Source: Clostridia bacterium
GTDB taxonomy: Bacteria; Bacillota; Clostridia; Oscillospirales; Acutalibacteraceae
Assembly: GCA_017550625.1 (NCBI GenBank)
Contig: JAFZOL010000017.1
Span: 1 to 41,122 of the forward strand
Length of the DNA stretch: 41,122 nucleotides
Reading direction: 5' to 3'
How positions within the stretch are numbered: position 1 is the stretch's first letter; each line of letters begins with the position of its first letter. The position numbers were made by a program, and so were the translations under genes. Under the pieces are notes generated by a model. The model worked only from the letters and a program-made list of their open reading frames with translations. It made no database searches and had not been told where the DNA came from. Positions 31,373 to 39,984 of the stretch are shown here, piece by piece.

Positions 31373-31924
31373 ATGCGTTTTACCTATTGCCCCGACTGCG
31401 GAAGCAAACTCACGCTCCGCGTGCTCGGCGACGAGGGCGAGGTCCCGTATTGCGTCTCCTGCGCCCGTCCCTGGTTCGATTCGTTCCCCACGGCCGCCAT
31501 CGTGCTGGTGGTGTCCGCCGACGGTAAAGTCGCGCTTTTGGACCAGCACTATATCTCCACCGTGTATAAAAACCTCGTGTCGGGCTACGTCAAGCCCGGC
31601 GAAAGCGCCGAAGAAACGGCGCTGCGCGAGGTCGAAGAAGAGATCGGCGTGCACATCCACACGCTCGAGCTGCAGTTCACCCGCTGGTTCGAGCGTTCGG
31701 GCGTGCTGATGATCGGCTTCATCGGCTACACCGACGACGCCGATTTCACCCTCTCGTCCGAAGTCAACGCCGCCGGCTGGTTCGACCCGGCCGAGGCGGC
31801 CTCGCTCGTCCATCCCAAAGAGTCGGGCTCGGTCTCCGGCGTGCTCGTGGATCTCTATCTCCAGCGCCGCCTCGCGGACGAGACCCAGCGCGACGTGTTC
31901 GTCGAACTGCATGACCGCGACTGA
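31373..31924 (+). CDS. Nudix hydrolase with N-terminal zinc ribbon
   Basis: A 183-residue protein. The N-terminal Cys4 ribbon is CPDCGSKL...YCVSCARPW. The Nudix fold follows with a complete Nudix box, GYVKPGESAEETALREVEEEIGV (G-x5-E-x7-REVEEEIG), which binds the catalytic divalent metal. The ribbon plus Nudix order is that of NudC-type NAD pyrophosphatase / RNA decapping enzymes, but the protein is shorter than NudC (about 257 residues) and the NudC-specific SQPWPFPxS motif is not seen. The substrate is therefore open; it is likely a nucleoside diphosphate derivative. Its 3' end overlaps the GNAT gene start by 14 bases, indicating translational coupling. Confidence 0.9.
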   Translation: MRFTYCPDCGSKLTLRVLGDEGEVPYCVSCARPWFDSFPTAAIVLVVSADGKVALLDQHYISTVYKNLVSGYVKPGESAEETALREVEEEIGVHIHTLELQFTRWFERSGVLMIGFIGYTDDADFTLSSEVNAAGWFDPAEAASLVHPKESGSVSGVLVDLYLQRRLADETQRDVFVELHDRD

Positions 31925-32453
31925 CCGCCTCATGATCCGCCCCTTCACGGCGGAAGACTTCCCGGCGTGGTACGCGATCTTCTCCGACCCCGATCTCATC
32001 CGCACGTTCGGCGGCGGGCTCTACCGCGACGAAAAAGAGGCGCGCGACAAGTTCTTTGCCGGGTCGGTCGGCGACCCGCGCCGCAACGCGATCGTGCTCA
32101 AAGAAACGGGCGAGGTCGTCGGCGTGATCACCTGCTGCGAGCCGAACCCGTGGGTCGCCGCGCGCGAAGACCTCAAGCCCTTTCGCGGGCGCTCGCTCTC
32201 TTACGCCCTGCTGCCCGCCTTTCGCGGCCGCGGCTACGCGGTCGAGGCCGCCCGCGCCGTGACCGAAGCGTGCTTTGCCGAGGGCGCCGACTACGTCAAC
32301 GCCGGGTTCTTCGCGGGCAATTTGTCGTCCGAGGCCGTACAGAAAAAGCTCGGCTTCTCCTACTACGGCGCCCACACCTACGCGCGCAACGGCGACGTTG
32401 TGCAGGTCACCGAAAACATCCTGTGGAACCCGGCTTCCGCGCCCGACGCGTGA
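31911..32453 (+). CDS. GNAT-family N-acetyltransferase (RimJ/RimL-like)
   Basis: A 180-residue acyl-CoA-dependent acetyltransferase. The N-terminus TDRLMIRPFTAEDFPAWYAIFSDPDLIRTFGGG is characteristic of the RimJ/RimL-like (Acetyltransf_3) group. The acetyl-CoA site appears as LSYALLPAFRGRGYAVEAARAV (R/Q-x-x-G-x-G/A type), and the C-terminal part has SEAVQKKLGFSYYG. It starts within the Nudix gene and probably shares its promoter at 31323. The acceptor (protein N-terminus, sugar or small molecule) cannot be told. Confidence 0.92.
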   Translation: MTATDRLMIRPFTAEDFPAWYAIFSDPDLIRTFGGGLYRDEKEARDKFFAGSVGDPRRNAIVLKETGEVVGVITCCEPNPWVAAREDLKPFRGRSLSYALLPAFRGRGYAVEAARAVTEACFAEGADYVNAGFFAGNLSSEAVQKKLGFSYYGAHTYARNGDVVQVTENILWNPASAPDA

Positions 32454-32494
32454 GCCCGCGTTCCTTATACCTATTTTAAAAGGAGGCCCCCCGC

Positions 32495-35215
32495 ATGAAG
32501 TACTCCATCGTTCAGTGGTTCCGGCGGCTGATAGCGTCCCTCACGGCGTTTTTCACCGCCCTCGTCCCACACACGGCGCCAGAGGCCGAGCGCCCGCGCC
32601 CGGAGGATAACGCCGTTACGCCCTACAGCGTCGAAGAGGCCGATTACACGCTCGCGATCGACGCGGGCGAGGAGCTCCACGAGATCTCCGACCTGCTCTT
32701 CGGCGTGTTTTTTGAGGACATCAACTTCTCCGCCGACGGCGGCCTCTACGCCGAAATGGTGGCGAACCGCTCGTTCGAGTTCACGTCCCTCGCGGCGGGC
32801 GACGGCCTCTATCATTACGCCCCCGTGAGCGGCGCCGTCCTCTCTGTCGAGGCGGACGAGGGCACGGCTTTGAACACCAACAACCCGCATTATCTCTCGC
32901 TCACGAATGCCGGCTCCGTCCCCGCGGGCGTCGAGAACACCGGCTTTTTAGAGGGCATGGCGATCGAGGCGGGCAAAGCTTACCGCGCGAGCGTCTATCT
33001 CAGGAGCGAGTCTTACCGCGGCACGGCCACTCTTTGCCTCATGGCGGGGGATCAAGTCGCCGCCGAGGCCGTGACCGGCGAAGTGACCGGCGAATGGACC
33101 AAATACACCGTCACGCTCACGCCCGATACTACGGCGTCTGAAAACGTGCGCCTGAGGCTCCTGATCGGGCAGGGGAGCGTGCTCGCCGACATGCTCTCGC
33201 TCTTCCCGACCGACACCTATAAGGGCCATGAGAACGGCCTCAGAAAAGACCTCTGCGAAAAGCTCGAGGCCCTGCAGCCGAAATTCCTGCGCTTCCCGGG
33301 CGGGTGCGTGATCGAGGGCTACGATAAGAACACCGCCTATTCGTGGAAGGCTTCGGTCGGCGCGGACGAAAACGGGCAGCCCCTGCTCTTCGACGGGCGC
33401 TACGGCGACGTCGCCGCGCGGCGGCAGGGCGTCGACCTCTGGACCGACCTCTCGGCCACCGACGACCCGTGGCCGTCCTTCATGAGCTACGGCCTCGGCT
33501 TCTTCGAGTTCTTCCAACTCTGCGAAGACCTCGGCGCGGCTCCCGTGCCGGTGCTCAACGCCGGGCTCTACTGCCAGATGCGCGGGCAGCACGGCGAAGA
33601 GGACGAAGCGGAACTCCAAAAGTTCGTGCAGGATATGCTCGACCTTGTGGAGTTCGCCAAAGGCGACGAGAGCACCGTCTGGGGCGCTGTGCGCTGCTCG
33701 CTCGGCCATCCCGAGCCCTTCGACCTGCCCTATATCGCGATCGGCAACGAGAACGAAAACGTCGAATATTACGAGCGTTATTCCATGTTCCTCGCGGCGC
33801 TGAATGAGGCGAAGGAACAGGACCCCGATCTCTACGGCGGCGTTCAGCTCATCTATTCCGCGGGCCCGTCCGACGCGATGGGCAGCCCGATGTACCTCAG
33901 ATCCTACGAATACGCCAAATCTCAGCTTGGGAACAGCGATAACGCCGCTGATTTCGCCGGCGCCACCGACCAGCACTATTACCAGTCCCCGCTGTGGCTC
34001 AGGCAGAACGCCGACTATTATGATGAAAACAATTATAAGCGCAGCGTTTCTGAGATGACCGACACCGTCTACGGCGGCGCCATCGGGGTCTTCCTCGGCG
34101 AATACGCCGGGCGCTCAAACACCCTCGAGGCTGCGCTGGCCGAGGCCGCCTACATGACGGGCCTCGAGCGCAACGGCGACGTCGTGCGCATGGCGTCTTA
34201 CGCCCCGCTCTTCGCCTCCGGCGCGGCGTGGCACTGGGCGCCGGACCTCATCTGGTTCAATAATCATTCTTCGATCGCCTCGGTCAACTACTACGTCCAG
34301 CAGCTCTTCTCGAACCACACGGGCGCCGCGCTCGTAAAGTCTTCGCTCTCCGGCGCCCAGATCGAACAGCCCACGCTCAAGGGCCGTGTCGGCCTCGGCA
34401 CGTGGTACACCGCCGCCGAGTTCGACAACCTGCTCGTCAAGTCCAACGTCAACGGCCGCACCCTCATCCGCGAGACCTTCACGGTGCCGGACTTCAAATG
34501 GAGCTGGCAGAACCCGAACGAGGGCGATTTTCAGATCAAGGGCGGCAAGCTCGTGCACGTGGGCACGGGCATGAACTGGTCCGACATCGGCGATATCGCC
34601 TACACCGGCGTCGACGACAACATGTGCGACTACACGATGACCGTTGAGGCCACGAAGACCGAGGGCGACGAGGGCTTTCTGATCGCCTTCGCCGTGGGCG
34701 ACCGCGACAACAACTACTTCTGGAACCTCGGCGGCTGGGAGAACACCGTTTCCTGCCTGCAGCAGATGGAAAACGGCGTCAAGACCGGCCAGATCCTCAA
34801 AACGGTCAAGCCCTTCACGGTCGAGACCGGGCACACCTATCAGCTGAAAGTCGAAGTGAACGGCTCCAAGGTCCGCTGCTGGGCGGACGGCGAGCTTCTT
34901 GTCGACTACGATACCGCCCACCCGGCCGAGGCCGAGGCGTATCAGGTGGTGTCGAAGGCCGACAACGGCGATCTCATCGTCAAGCTCGTCAACGTGACCG
35001 AAGAAAAGCACACCTTCGCCGTCTCGGTCGAAAACTTCGCCATGCCGCAAAGCGCCGCCGTTTACCAGCTTGCCGGGAAATCGAACGCCGACGAGAACCG
35101 CCTCAACGAGCCCGAGACCTGCTCTCTCAGCGAGTTCACGCTCGAAAACCTCTCCGCGTCCTTCAACTACACCGTGCCGGCGCTGAGCGTCACGGTGATC
35201 CGCATCCCCGCTTAA
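32495..35215 (+). CDS. GH51-like alpha-L-arabinofuranosidase with inserted concanavalin-like domain
   Basis: A 906-residue glycosidase expected to release arabinofuranose from arabinoxylan or arabinan. The N-terminus is signal-like (hydrophobic LIASLTAFFTALVP). GVFFEDINFSADGGLYAEMVANRSFEF is the GH51 opening motif, followed by a CBM4_9-like beta-sandwich (about 115-235). The TIM barrel has LRFPGGCVIEGY, the acid/base E419 in IGNENENVEYY and the nucleophile E536 in FLGEYAG. After NGDVVRMASYAPLFA, the GH51 C-terminal beta domain is interrupted by a roughly 170-residue LamG/DUF1080-like sandwich (IRETFTVPDFKWSW...GELLVDYD). It then resumes at YQVVSKADNGDLIVKLVNV. AGGAGG precedes ATG 32495. It opens a carbohydrate-oriented gene group. 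Confidence 0.88.
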   Translation: MKYSIVQWFRRLIASLTAFFTALVPHTAPEAERPRPEDNAVTPYSVEEADYTLAIDAGEELHEISDLLFGVFFEDINFSADGGLYAEMVANRSFEFTSLAAGDGLYHYAPVSGAVLSVEADEGTALNTNNPHYLSLTNAGSVPAGVENTGFLEGMAIEAGKAYRASVYLRSESYRGTATLCLMAGDQVAAEAVTGEVTGEWTKYTVTLTPDTTASENVRLRLLIGQGSVLADMLSLFPTDTYKGHENGLRKDLCEKLEALQPKFLRFPGGCVIEGYDKNTAYSWKASVGADENGQPLLFDGRYGDVAARRQGVDLWTDLSATDDPWPSFMSYGLGFFEFFQLCEDLGAAPVPVLNAGLYCQMRGQHGEEDEAELQKFVQDMLDLVEFAKGDESTVWGAVRCSLGHPEPFDLPYIAIGNENENVEYYERYSMFLAALNEAKEQDPDLYGGVQLIYSAGPSDAMGSPMYLRSYEYAKSQLGNSDNAADFAGATDQHYYQSPLWLRQNADYYDENNYKRSVSEMTDTVYGGAIGVFLGEYAGRSNTLEAALAEAAYMTGLERNGDVVRMASYAPLFASGAAWHWAPDLIWFNNHSSIASVNYYVQQLFSNHTGAALVKSSLSGAQIEQPTLKGRVGLGTWYTAAEFDNLLVKSNVNGRTLIRETFTVPDFKWSWQNPNEGDFQIKGGKLVHVGTGMNWSDIGDIAYTGVDDNMCDYTMTVEATKTEGDEGFLIAFAVGDRDNNYFWNLGGWENTVSCLQQMENGVKTGQILKTVKPFTVETGHTYQLKVEVNGSKVRCWADGELLVDYDTAHPAEAEAYQVVSKADNGDLIVKLVNVTEEKHTFAVSVENFAMPQSAAVYQLAGKSNADENRLNEPETCSLSEFTLENLSASFNYTVPALSVTVIRIPA

Positions 35216-35235
35216 CACCTGTCGATACCTAAAAA

Positions 35236-35267
35236 CAAAGGGACGCTCGCGCGCCCCTTTGATTTTC
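35236..35267 (+). terminator. Intercistronic hairpin, possible partial terminator
   Basis: CAAAGGG pairs with CCCTTTG around a GC-rich core, followed by ATTTT. Only five or so bases later comes the GGAGG of the next gene. It may reduce read-through or stabilise the upstream mRNA rather than end transcription. Confidence 0.5.
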
Positions 35268-35278
35268 CGGAGGTCCCT

Positions 35279-37741
35279 ATGAAAGTCTTCGCTTCGCTCG
35301 GCGCGCTGCTGACCCTGTTTTTCGGGTCGTTCCGCTATGCCTTCGTGCCCACGGTCGTGTTCGACGCGGCCGATCTTGCCGCGCCCATGTCGTCGCGCGC
35401 GTCGGGGCACCTTTACGGCCTCGCCGAAGAAAACGTGCCCGACGCCCTCATGGCCGAGAGTCTTGATATATCCTCCGCCTCGCAAAAGGTGATCGACGGC
35501 CTGCAGCACCCCATCGGCGACATCGACCACGTGGCGGCGAACCTCGGCAGGGCCGATTACCTCGTCGTCTACCTGCAGGACGCCTACGACACGTGGTATT
35601 ACGATAACGATAAGATCATCGAGGCGCGCAAAAACGGGACTTACGATCCCGACGCCTTCCTGCACGACGATTTCTTCCCGCGCGTCAAAGAAAAGGTGAC
35701 CGCCCTCATGACCAAAGACTACGCGGACCGCCTTGTCTACTGTCCCTTCAACGAGTGCGACAACGGCGTGTGGTTCGGCACGTGGACGGATAACAGCTGG
35801 TGCGCGTTTGACGACGAGGGGCAACTGCGCTTTCTGAATGCGTGGAAAGAGACCTATGATTATATCCGCTCCCTCGACCCCACCGCGAAGATCGGCGGGC
35901 CGGGCTACTGCGATTACGCCGCGTGGAAGGAGGCCCGCTTCCTCAGCTTCTGCGCCGAAAACGACTGTCTGCCGGACGTGATGATCTGGCACGAGCTCGG
36001 CGAGAAGAGCGCCGAGGAATTCGACCTGCACGTCGCGAACTACCGGAACCTTGAGGCGCTGGAGGGGATCGACCCTCTGCCCGTGATCGTCACCGAATAC
36101 GGCATGATGGAAGAATGCGGCGACCCCGCGAAGATGTTCCGCTACGTTTTGCAGATCGAAGAGACCGGCGTGTGGGGCAACATCGCCTACTGGCGGCTCT
36201 CAAATAACCTCAACGACAACTCCGCCGACGGCGTGTCGCCGAACGCCTGCTGGTGGCTCTACCGCTGGTACGCCGACATGGACGGCTCGCGTATGGCCAA
36301 ACAGATCCGCGACCTCTTCCACGAGGATTTCGGCAAGGCGGTCAAAGAGGGGCGCGAGGCGCGCCACAAGCACCTCGAAGCCCTCGGCTGCATCTCGGAC
36401 GACAAGAATAAGATCTCCGTCCTCACCGGCGGCGCGGACTACGGCTATCAGATCAAGATCAAGAACGTGGATGCCACCGCCCTCGGCAAAAAGGTCCGCG
36501 TCAGGGTCGAAAGCGTCACGTATCAGGGCCTCACGGGCAAGGTCTTTGCCCCGACCCTCCTCTTCGAGCGGGATATGAACGTCCTCGGCGGCACGCTCAC
36601 GGTCAAGCTCCCCACGGCCGACCCCGACGCCGTCTATCACATCGAGGTCACGCCCGCCACCGGCGCGCCCAAAACGGAGAACAAAAACCTCCCGGCGCGG
36701 TATGAGGCCGAGCGCGGCACACTGCTCGGGCAAGCCTATACCTACGACTCCGCCTACGCCACCACCGGCGAGATCGCGGGCATGGTCGGCGGCATGGAGC
36801 GCCCGGGTGACGGCGTGTCGATCCCCGTCAAAGTAAACGAAGCGGGCGTCTACGACCTCACGCTCGTCTACGGCAAGCACAACGACCTCGGCGGCGCCGA
36901 CGGGCGCGTCTCCGGCAGGGCAGATCTTTCGGTCAACGGGCAGACGCAAACCCTCGTCCTGCCGAACACCATCCGCAGCGAATACACGAGCGCCCTGCAC
37001 GTTGACGTTTCGCTCGAAAAGGGCGAAAACACCCTTGTCTTCACCCATAACGACGGCACCTTCGTGCTCGACAGCCTGCTTCTGACGAAGAAAACCGAAA
37101 CGGATATCGCCGTGCTTTACGACGCGGACCGCTCGTCCGAAAGCGGCGCTGCCTTCCTCGTCGTCGCGCCCGAAAACGGGTATTACACGCTTTCGTCGGA
37201 CGCCGCCGCGTTCACCGTCAACGGCAGCAAAGTGAGCTCCGCGACCGTGTTCCTGCGGCAGGGGCTCAACCTGATCGAGACCGCCGGCGGCACGTCCCTC
37301 TCGGCGGAATATGAAGGCGGCGGCGACCCCGTCACGGTCCTGCCGTCCGATATGGCGCTCACGGATTGCAAGGTCGAAAACGGCGTGCTGACCGGCGTCT
37401 CGTCCGAGGGCGGCAGCGCGGCGTTCGCCGTCAGCGTCCCTGCGGCGGGCGACTATTGCCTCACCTTCACCTATTCGAACAATCAGGAGAGCGGCGTGCA
37501 CGCCTACAACGTCGACCTCGTCGAGGCCTATTTCACGCTCACGGTGAACGGCGAACAAACGCGCGTCTGGTGCCGCAACACCTACAGCCGCGAGACCTTC
37601 GCCACGGTCACCGTCAACGTACGCCTGAAGGCGGGCGAAAACCGGTTCGTCCTCTCCAACGACGGCGCGGTGCGCTTTGTCGGCCGCCCCTCTTTCGCCC
37701 CCGACCTCAAAGAACTGCGTATCGACCCGGTTTCCAAGTAA
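35279..37741 (+). CDS. GH39-like (clan GH-A) glycosidase with CBM35/CBM6-like modules
   Basis: An 820-residue protein with a short N-terminal hydrophobic segment (FASLGALLTLFFGSF) that may act as signal or anchor. The catalytic barrel (about 60-400) has the clan GH-A pair: acid/base E159 in CPFNECDNG and nucleophile E273 in IVTEYGMM, with IGGPGYCDY and AYWRLSNN strands. A beta domain follows, then RYEAERGTLLGQA...GMVGGMERPGDGVSI, a typical CBM35/CBM6-like carbohydrate-binding module (about 480-610). A second beta-sandwich lies at the C-terminus. GH39 members act on xylosides, arabinosides or iduronides; which applies here is not visible. GGAGG precedes ATG 35279. It follows the GH51-like gene and both likely act on the same polysaccharide. 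Confidence 0.8.
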   Translation: MKVFASLGALLTLFFGSFRYAFVPTVVFDAADLAAPMSSRASGHLYGLAEENVPDALMAESLDISSASQKVIDGLQHPIGDIDHVAANLGRADYLVVYLQDAYDTWYYDNDKIIEARKNGTYDPDAFLHDDFFPRVKEKVTALMTKDYADRLVYCPFNECDNGVWFGTWTDNSWCAFDDEGQLRFLNAWKETYDYIRSLDPTAKIGGPGYCDYAAWKEARFLSFCAENDCLPDVMIWHELGEKSAEEFDLHVANYRNLEALEGIDPLPVIVTEYGMMEECGDPAKMFRYVLQIEETGVWGNIAYWRLSNNLNDNSADGVSPNACWWLYRWYADMDGSRMAKQIRDLFHEDFGKAVKEGREARHKHLEALGCISDDKNKISVLTGGADYGYQIKIKNVDATALGKKVRVRVESVTYQGLTGKVFAPTLLFERDMNVLGGTLTVKLPTADPDAVYHIEVTPATGAPKTENKNLPARYEAERGTLLGQAYTYDSAYATTGEIAGMVGGMERPGDGVSIPVKVNEAGVYDLTLVYGKHNDLGGADGRVSGRADLSVNGQTQTLVLPNTIRSEYTSALHVDVSLEKGENTLVFTHNDGTFVLDSLLLTKKTETDIAVLYDADRSSESGAAFLVVAPENGYYTLSSDAAAFTVNGSKVSSATVFLRQGLNLIETAGGTSLSAEYEGGGDPVTVLPSDMALTDCKVENGVLTGVSSEGGSAAFAVSVPAAGDYCLTFTYSNNQESGVHAYNVDLVEAYFTLTVNGEQTRVWCRNTYSRETFATVTVNVRLKAGENRFVLSNDGAVRFVGRPSFAPDLKELRIDPVSK

Positions 37742-37755
37742 CCGGGTCGTTTTTT
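37724..37755 (+). terminator. Intrinsic terminator overlapping the GH39-like stop codon
   Basis: A 9-bp stem GACCCGGTT / AACCGGGTC with a 7-base loop, then GTTTTTT. The TAA stop lies in the loop and right arm, so the last codons form the left arm. Confidence 0.9.
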
Positions 37756-37776
37756 CTCATTTTCCGATAAATCCGG

Positions 37777-37805
37777 TTGCAATCCGACCTTAAATAATGT
37801 AAAAT
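37777..37805 (+). promoter_or_regulatory. Promoter of the CDF transporter / metallophosphoesterase / GH43-like group
   Basis: TTGCAA (37777-37782) and TAAAAT (37800-37805) are 17 bp apart in an AT-rich patch, 31 bases before the transporter start. No further promoter is evident before 40914. Confidence 0.75.
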
Positions 37806-37836
37806 CATAATATAAACGCACGGGAGGCGATTCGGC

Positions 37837-38667
37837 ATGCGCGCATATAAAAAGATCGCTCTGATCGCCGCGGCGCTCGTGCCGGTGAATTTCGCGCTCT
37901 TCGGCGTGAAGCTCTATATCGGCCTTGCGTCGAACTCCATCGCGATCTATTCCGACGGCATCAACAACCTGTTCGACGCCCTCTCGCTCGGCGTGACGGC
38001 GGCGGCCCTTTATTTTACCTATAAAAAAAGCGGACGCTTCCTGTCGTCCGCGGCGCGCACCGAAACGCTGTTCACCTTTCTCATCTCGCTCGTGATCGCG
38101 GGCACAGGCCTTTATTTCATCTATAACGCCCTCGAGCGCTTTTTCTACCCCGCCCCCGTGTGGTACACCAACGGCTATCTGTACGTGCTCTTGGGTTCCG
38201 TGGCGGTCAAGCTCGCCCTCTTCTTCGCCCTGCGCCGCCCCGCGCGGCGTTACGCCTCGGGCGTGCTCAGGGCAGCCGGCAGGGATTCGCTCACCGACGC
38301 CCTCATCACGGTGATGACGGCGCTCACGCTCCTCATCTCGAACGTCGGCGGCGTGAGCTTCGACGCGGTGTTCGGCTTCGTGATCGGCCTCATCATCACG
38401 GTGTCGGCCGTGCGGCAGATCATATCGACGGGCCGCGCCCTCACCGACACGCCCGCCCCCGGCCAAAAGGGCGCGCTCGAGGAGCTTCTCGCATCCCTGC
38501 CGCCCGAAACGGAGATTCTCAGAACCACCGTGAGCCGCGCGGGGGACGAGACGCTCTGCTTCGTTACCGTGCAAAACATCCCGCAAAACGCGCAGACGCT
38601 TCAGACCGAAGCTTTTGCTACATGCGGCGTAACGCTTCGTTTCGTCGCGTCCGAAAAGGAGGATTGA
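37837..38667 (+). CDS. Cation diffusion facilitator family transporter
   Basis: A 276-residue membrane protein, probably a metal/proton antiporter. The family signature NSIAIYSDGINNLFDALSLG holds the D-x3-N-x2-D type metal ligands of TM2, and RDSLTDALITVMTAL holds the paired Asp ligands of TM5. Six hydrophobic helices can be counted, with a short C-terminal cytoplasmic domain (about 205-276). That domain is smaller and more divergent than in typical CDF members. GGGAGG precedes ATG 37837. The metallophosphoesterase starts 2 bases after its stop. Metal specificity (Zn, Mn, Fe) is not visible. Its link with a metal-dependent phosphoesterase may be functional, but this is inference. Confidence 0.85.
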   Translation: MRAYKKIALIAAALVPVNFALFGVKLYIGLASNSIAIYSDGINNLFDALSLGVTAAALYFTYKKSGRFLSSAARTETLFTFLISLVIAGTGLYFIYNALERFFYPAPVWYTNGYLYVLLGSVAVKLALFFALRRPARRYASGVLRAAGRDSLTDALITVMTALTLLISNVGGVSFDAVFGFVIGLIITVSAVRQIISTGRALTDTPAPGQKGALEELLASLPPETEILRTTVSRAGDETLCFVTVQNIPQNAQTLQTEAFATCGVTLRFVASEKED

Positions 38668-38669
38668 CC

Positions 38670-39974
38670 ATGGCAGTCAAAACAAAGGTCCAACCGGAAG
38701 AGAAAACGAAAAAAGGGAAAAAGGGCAAACGCGGCAGGTGCTTTTTGAAGGCGCTGCTCGTCATCGTCGTGCTCATCGCCCTGGCGGCGGCCGCGTCGTT
38801 CGTCGCGAGCAAAATCACCAACGGCGGCAACCGCAAAAAGCTCGAGCAGATCGAAACCGTGCAATACGTCGACCGCATCGAGCCCACCGTCGACGCCTTC
38901 GGCAACGTCTCTTTCGTCACCGACCGCGACCTCAAGGTCATGCAGCTGACCGACGTGCACATCGGCGGCGGCTGGATGTCCGGCAAGAAGGACGCCATGG
39001 CGATCAACGCCGTCGCGGCGATGGTCACGGCCGAAAAGCCCGACCTTGTGATCGTCACCGGTGACGTGGCCTATCCCGTGCCCTTCCAGGCGGGCACGCT
39101 CAACAACAAGACCTCCGCCAAGCTCTTCGCCGACCTCATGGAGCGCCTCGGCGTCTACTGGACGCTCGTGTTCGGCAATCACGATACCGAGCTCTATTCG
39201 TTCTATTCGCGCGAGACCATGGGCAAGTTCTATTCGGGCGGCGACTATCCTCACTGCCTGTTCAAGACCGGCCCCGAAGACGTGGACGGCGTGGGCAACT
39301 AGGTGATCAGCGTGCAGAACTCCAAGGGCGAATATACGCGCGTGATGATCCTGCTCGACTCCCACTCCTACATCGACGGCGACTTCCTCGGCGCGATGTG
39401 GAAATACGACAACATCCATGAAAACCAGGTCGCGTGGTACAAGGCGCAGGTCGAGGCCTACACCGCCGCGAACAACGAAAAGGGCGTCGACGGCGTCGTG
39501 AAGAGCAGCCTGTTCTTCCACATCCCGCTCGTCGAGTATAAGGACGCGTGGTACGAATACGTGAACAACGGCTTCAACAACACCGAAAACGTGCAGTATA
39601 TCAGCGGCGACACGGGCGAAGAGAAAAAGGTCATCTACTGCGGCATCCACGAGGACGACCTGTTTGAGACCGTATTGGAGCTCGGCTCCACCGACGCGAT
39701 CTTCTGCGGCCACGACCACTACAACAACTTCGACATCGTCTACAAGGGCATCCACCTGACCTACGGCATGAGCGTGGACTACCTCGCTTACCCCGGGATC
39801 TATCTCGAGGGCGCGCAGCGCGGCTGCACCTTGATCGGCTTCACGAACGAGGGCGAATACTACCGCAAGACCGAAAACTATTACCAGAACAAATACGTTT
39901 CGGTCTTCGGCAAAGAAGACGTCACCATGGACGTGCGCGAGCCCGTCACGACCTTCGTCGAAGAAGCGGGATAA
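38670..39974 (+). pseudogene. Membrane-anchored metallophosphoesterase interrupted by an in-frame TAG
   Basis: A calcineurin-like phosphoesterase reading frame of 434 residues with one internal amber codon at 39300-39302 (residue 211). The N-terminus is basic with a membrane anchor (FLKALLVIVVLIALAAAASFVASKI). Upstream of the stop are LTDVHIG (D95, H97), IVTGDVAY and FGNHDTE. Downstream in the same frame are FFHIPLVEYKD and FCGHDHYNN, so all metal-site blocks remain. The interruption falls in VDGVGN-stop-VISVQN, where relatives commonly have a Tyr; TAC or TAT to TAG is a single change. The frame ends in TAA. There is no other damage. It may be a recent nonsense mutation, a sequencing error, or a read-through site. 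GGAGG precedes ATG 38670, and the GH43-like gene follows after 10 bases. Confidence 0.85.
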
Positions 39975-39984
39975 GGAGGCGCAC

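Noticed and set aside
39300-39302. TAG reassignment to an amino acid in this genome
   Set aside because: The XRE gene appears to use TAG as a genuine stop and no other gene needs TAG read-through. A single mutation or error explains the data better, though rarity of TAG stops leaves the question open.
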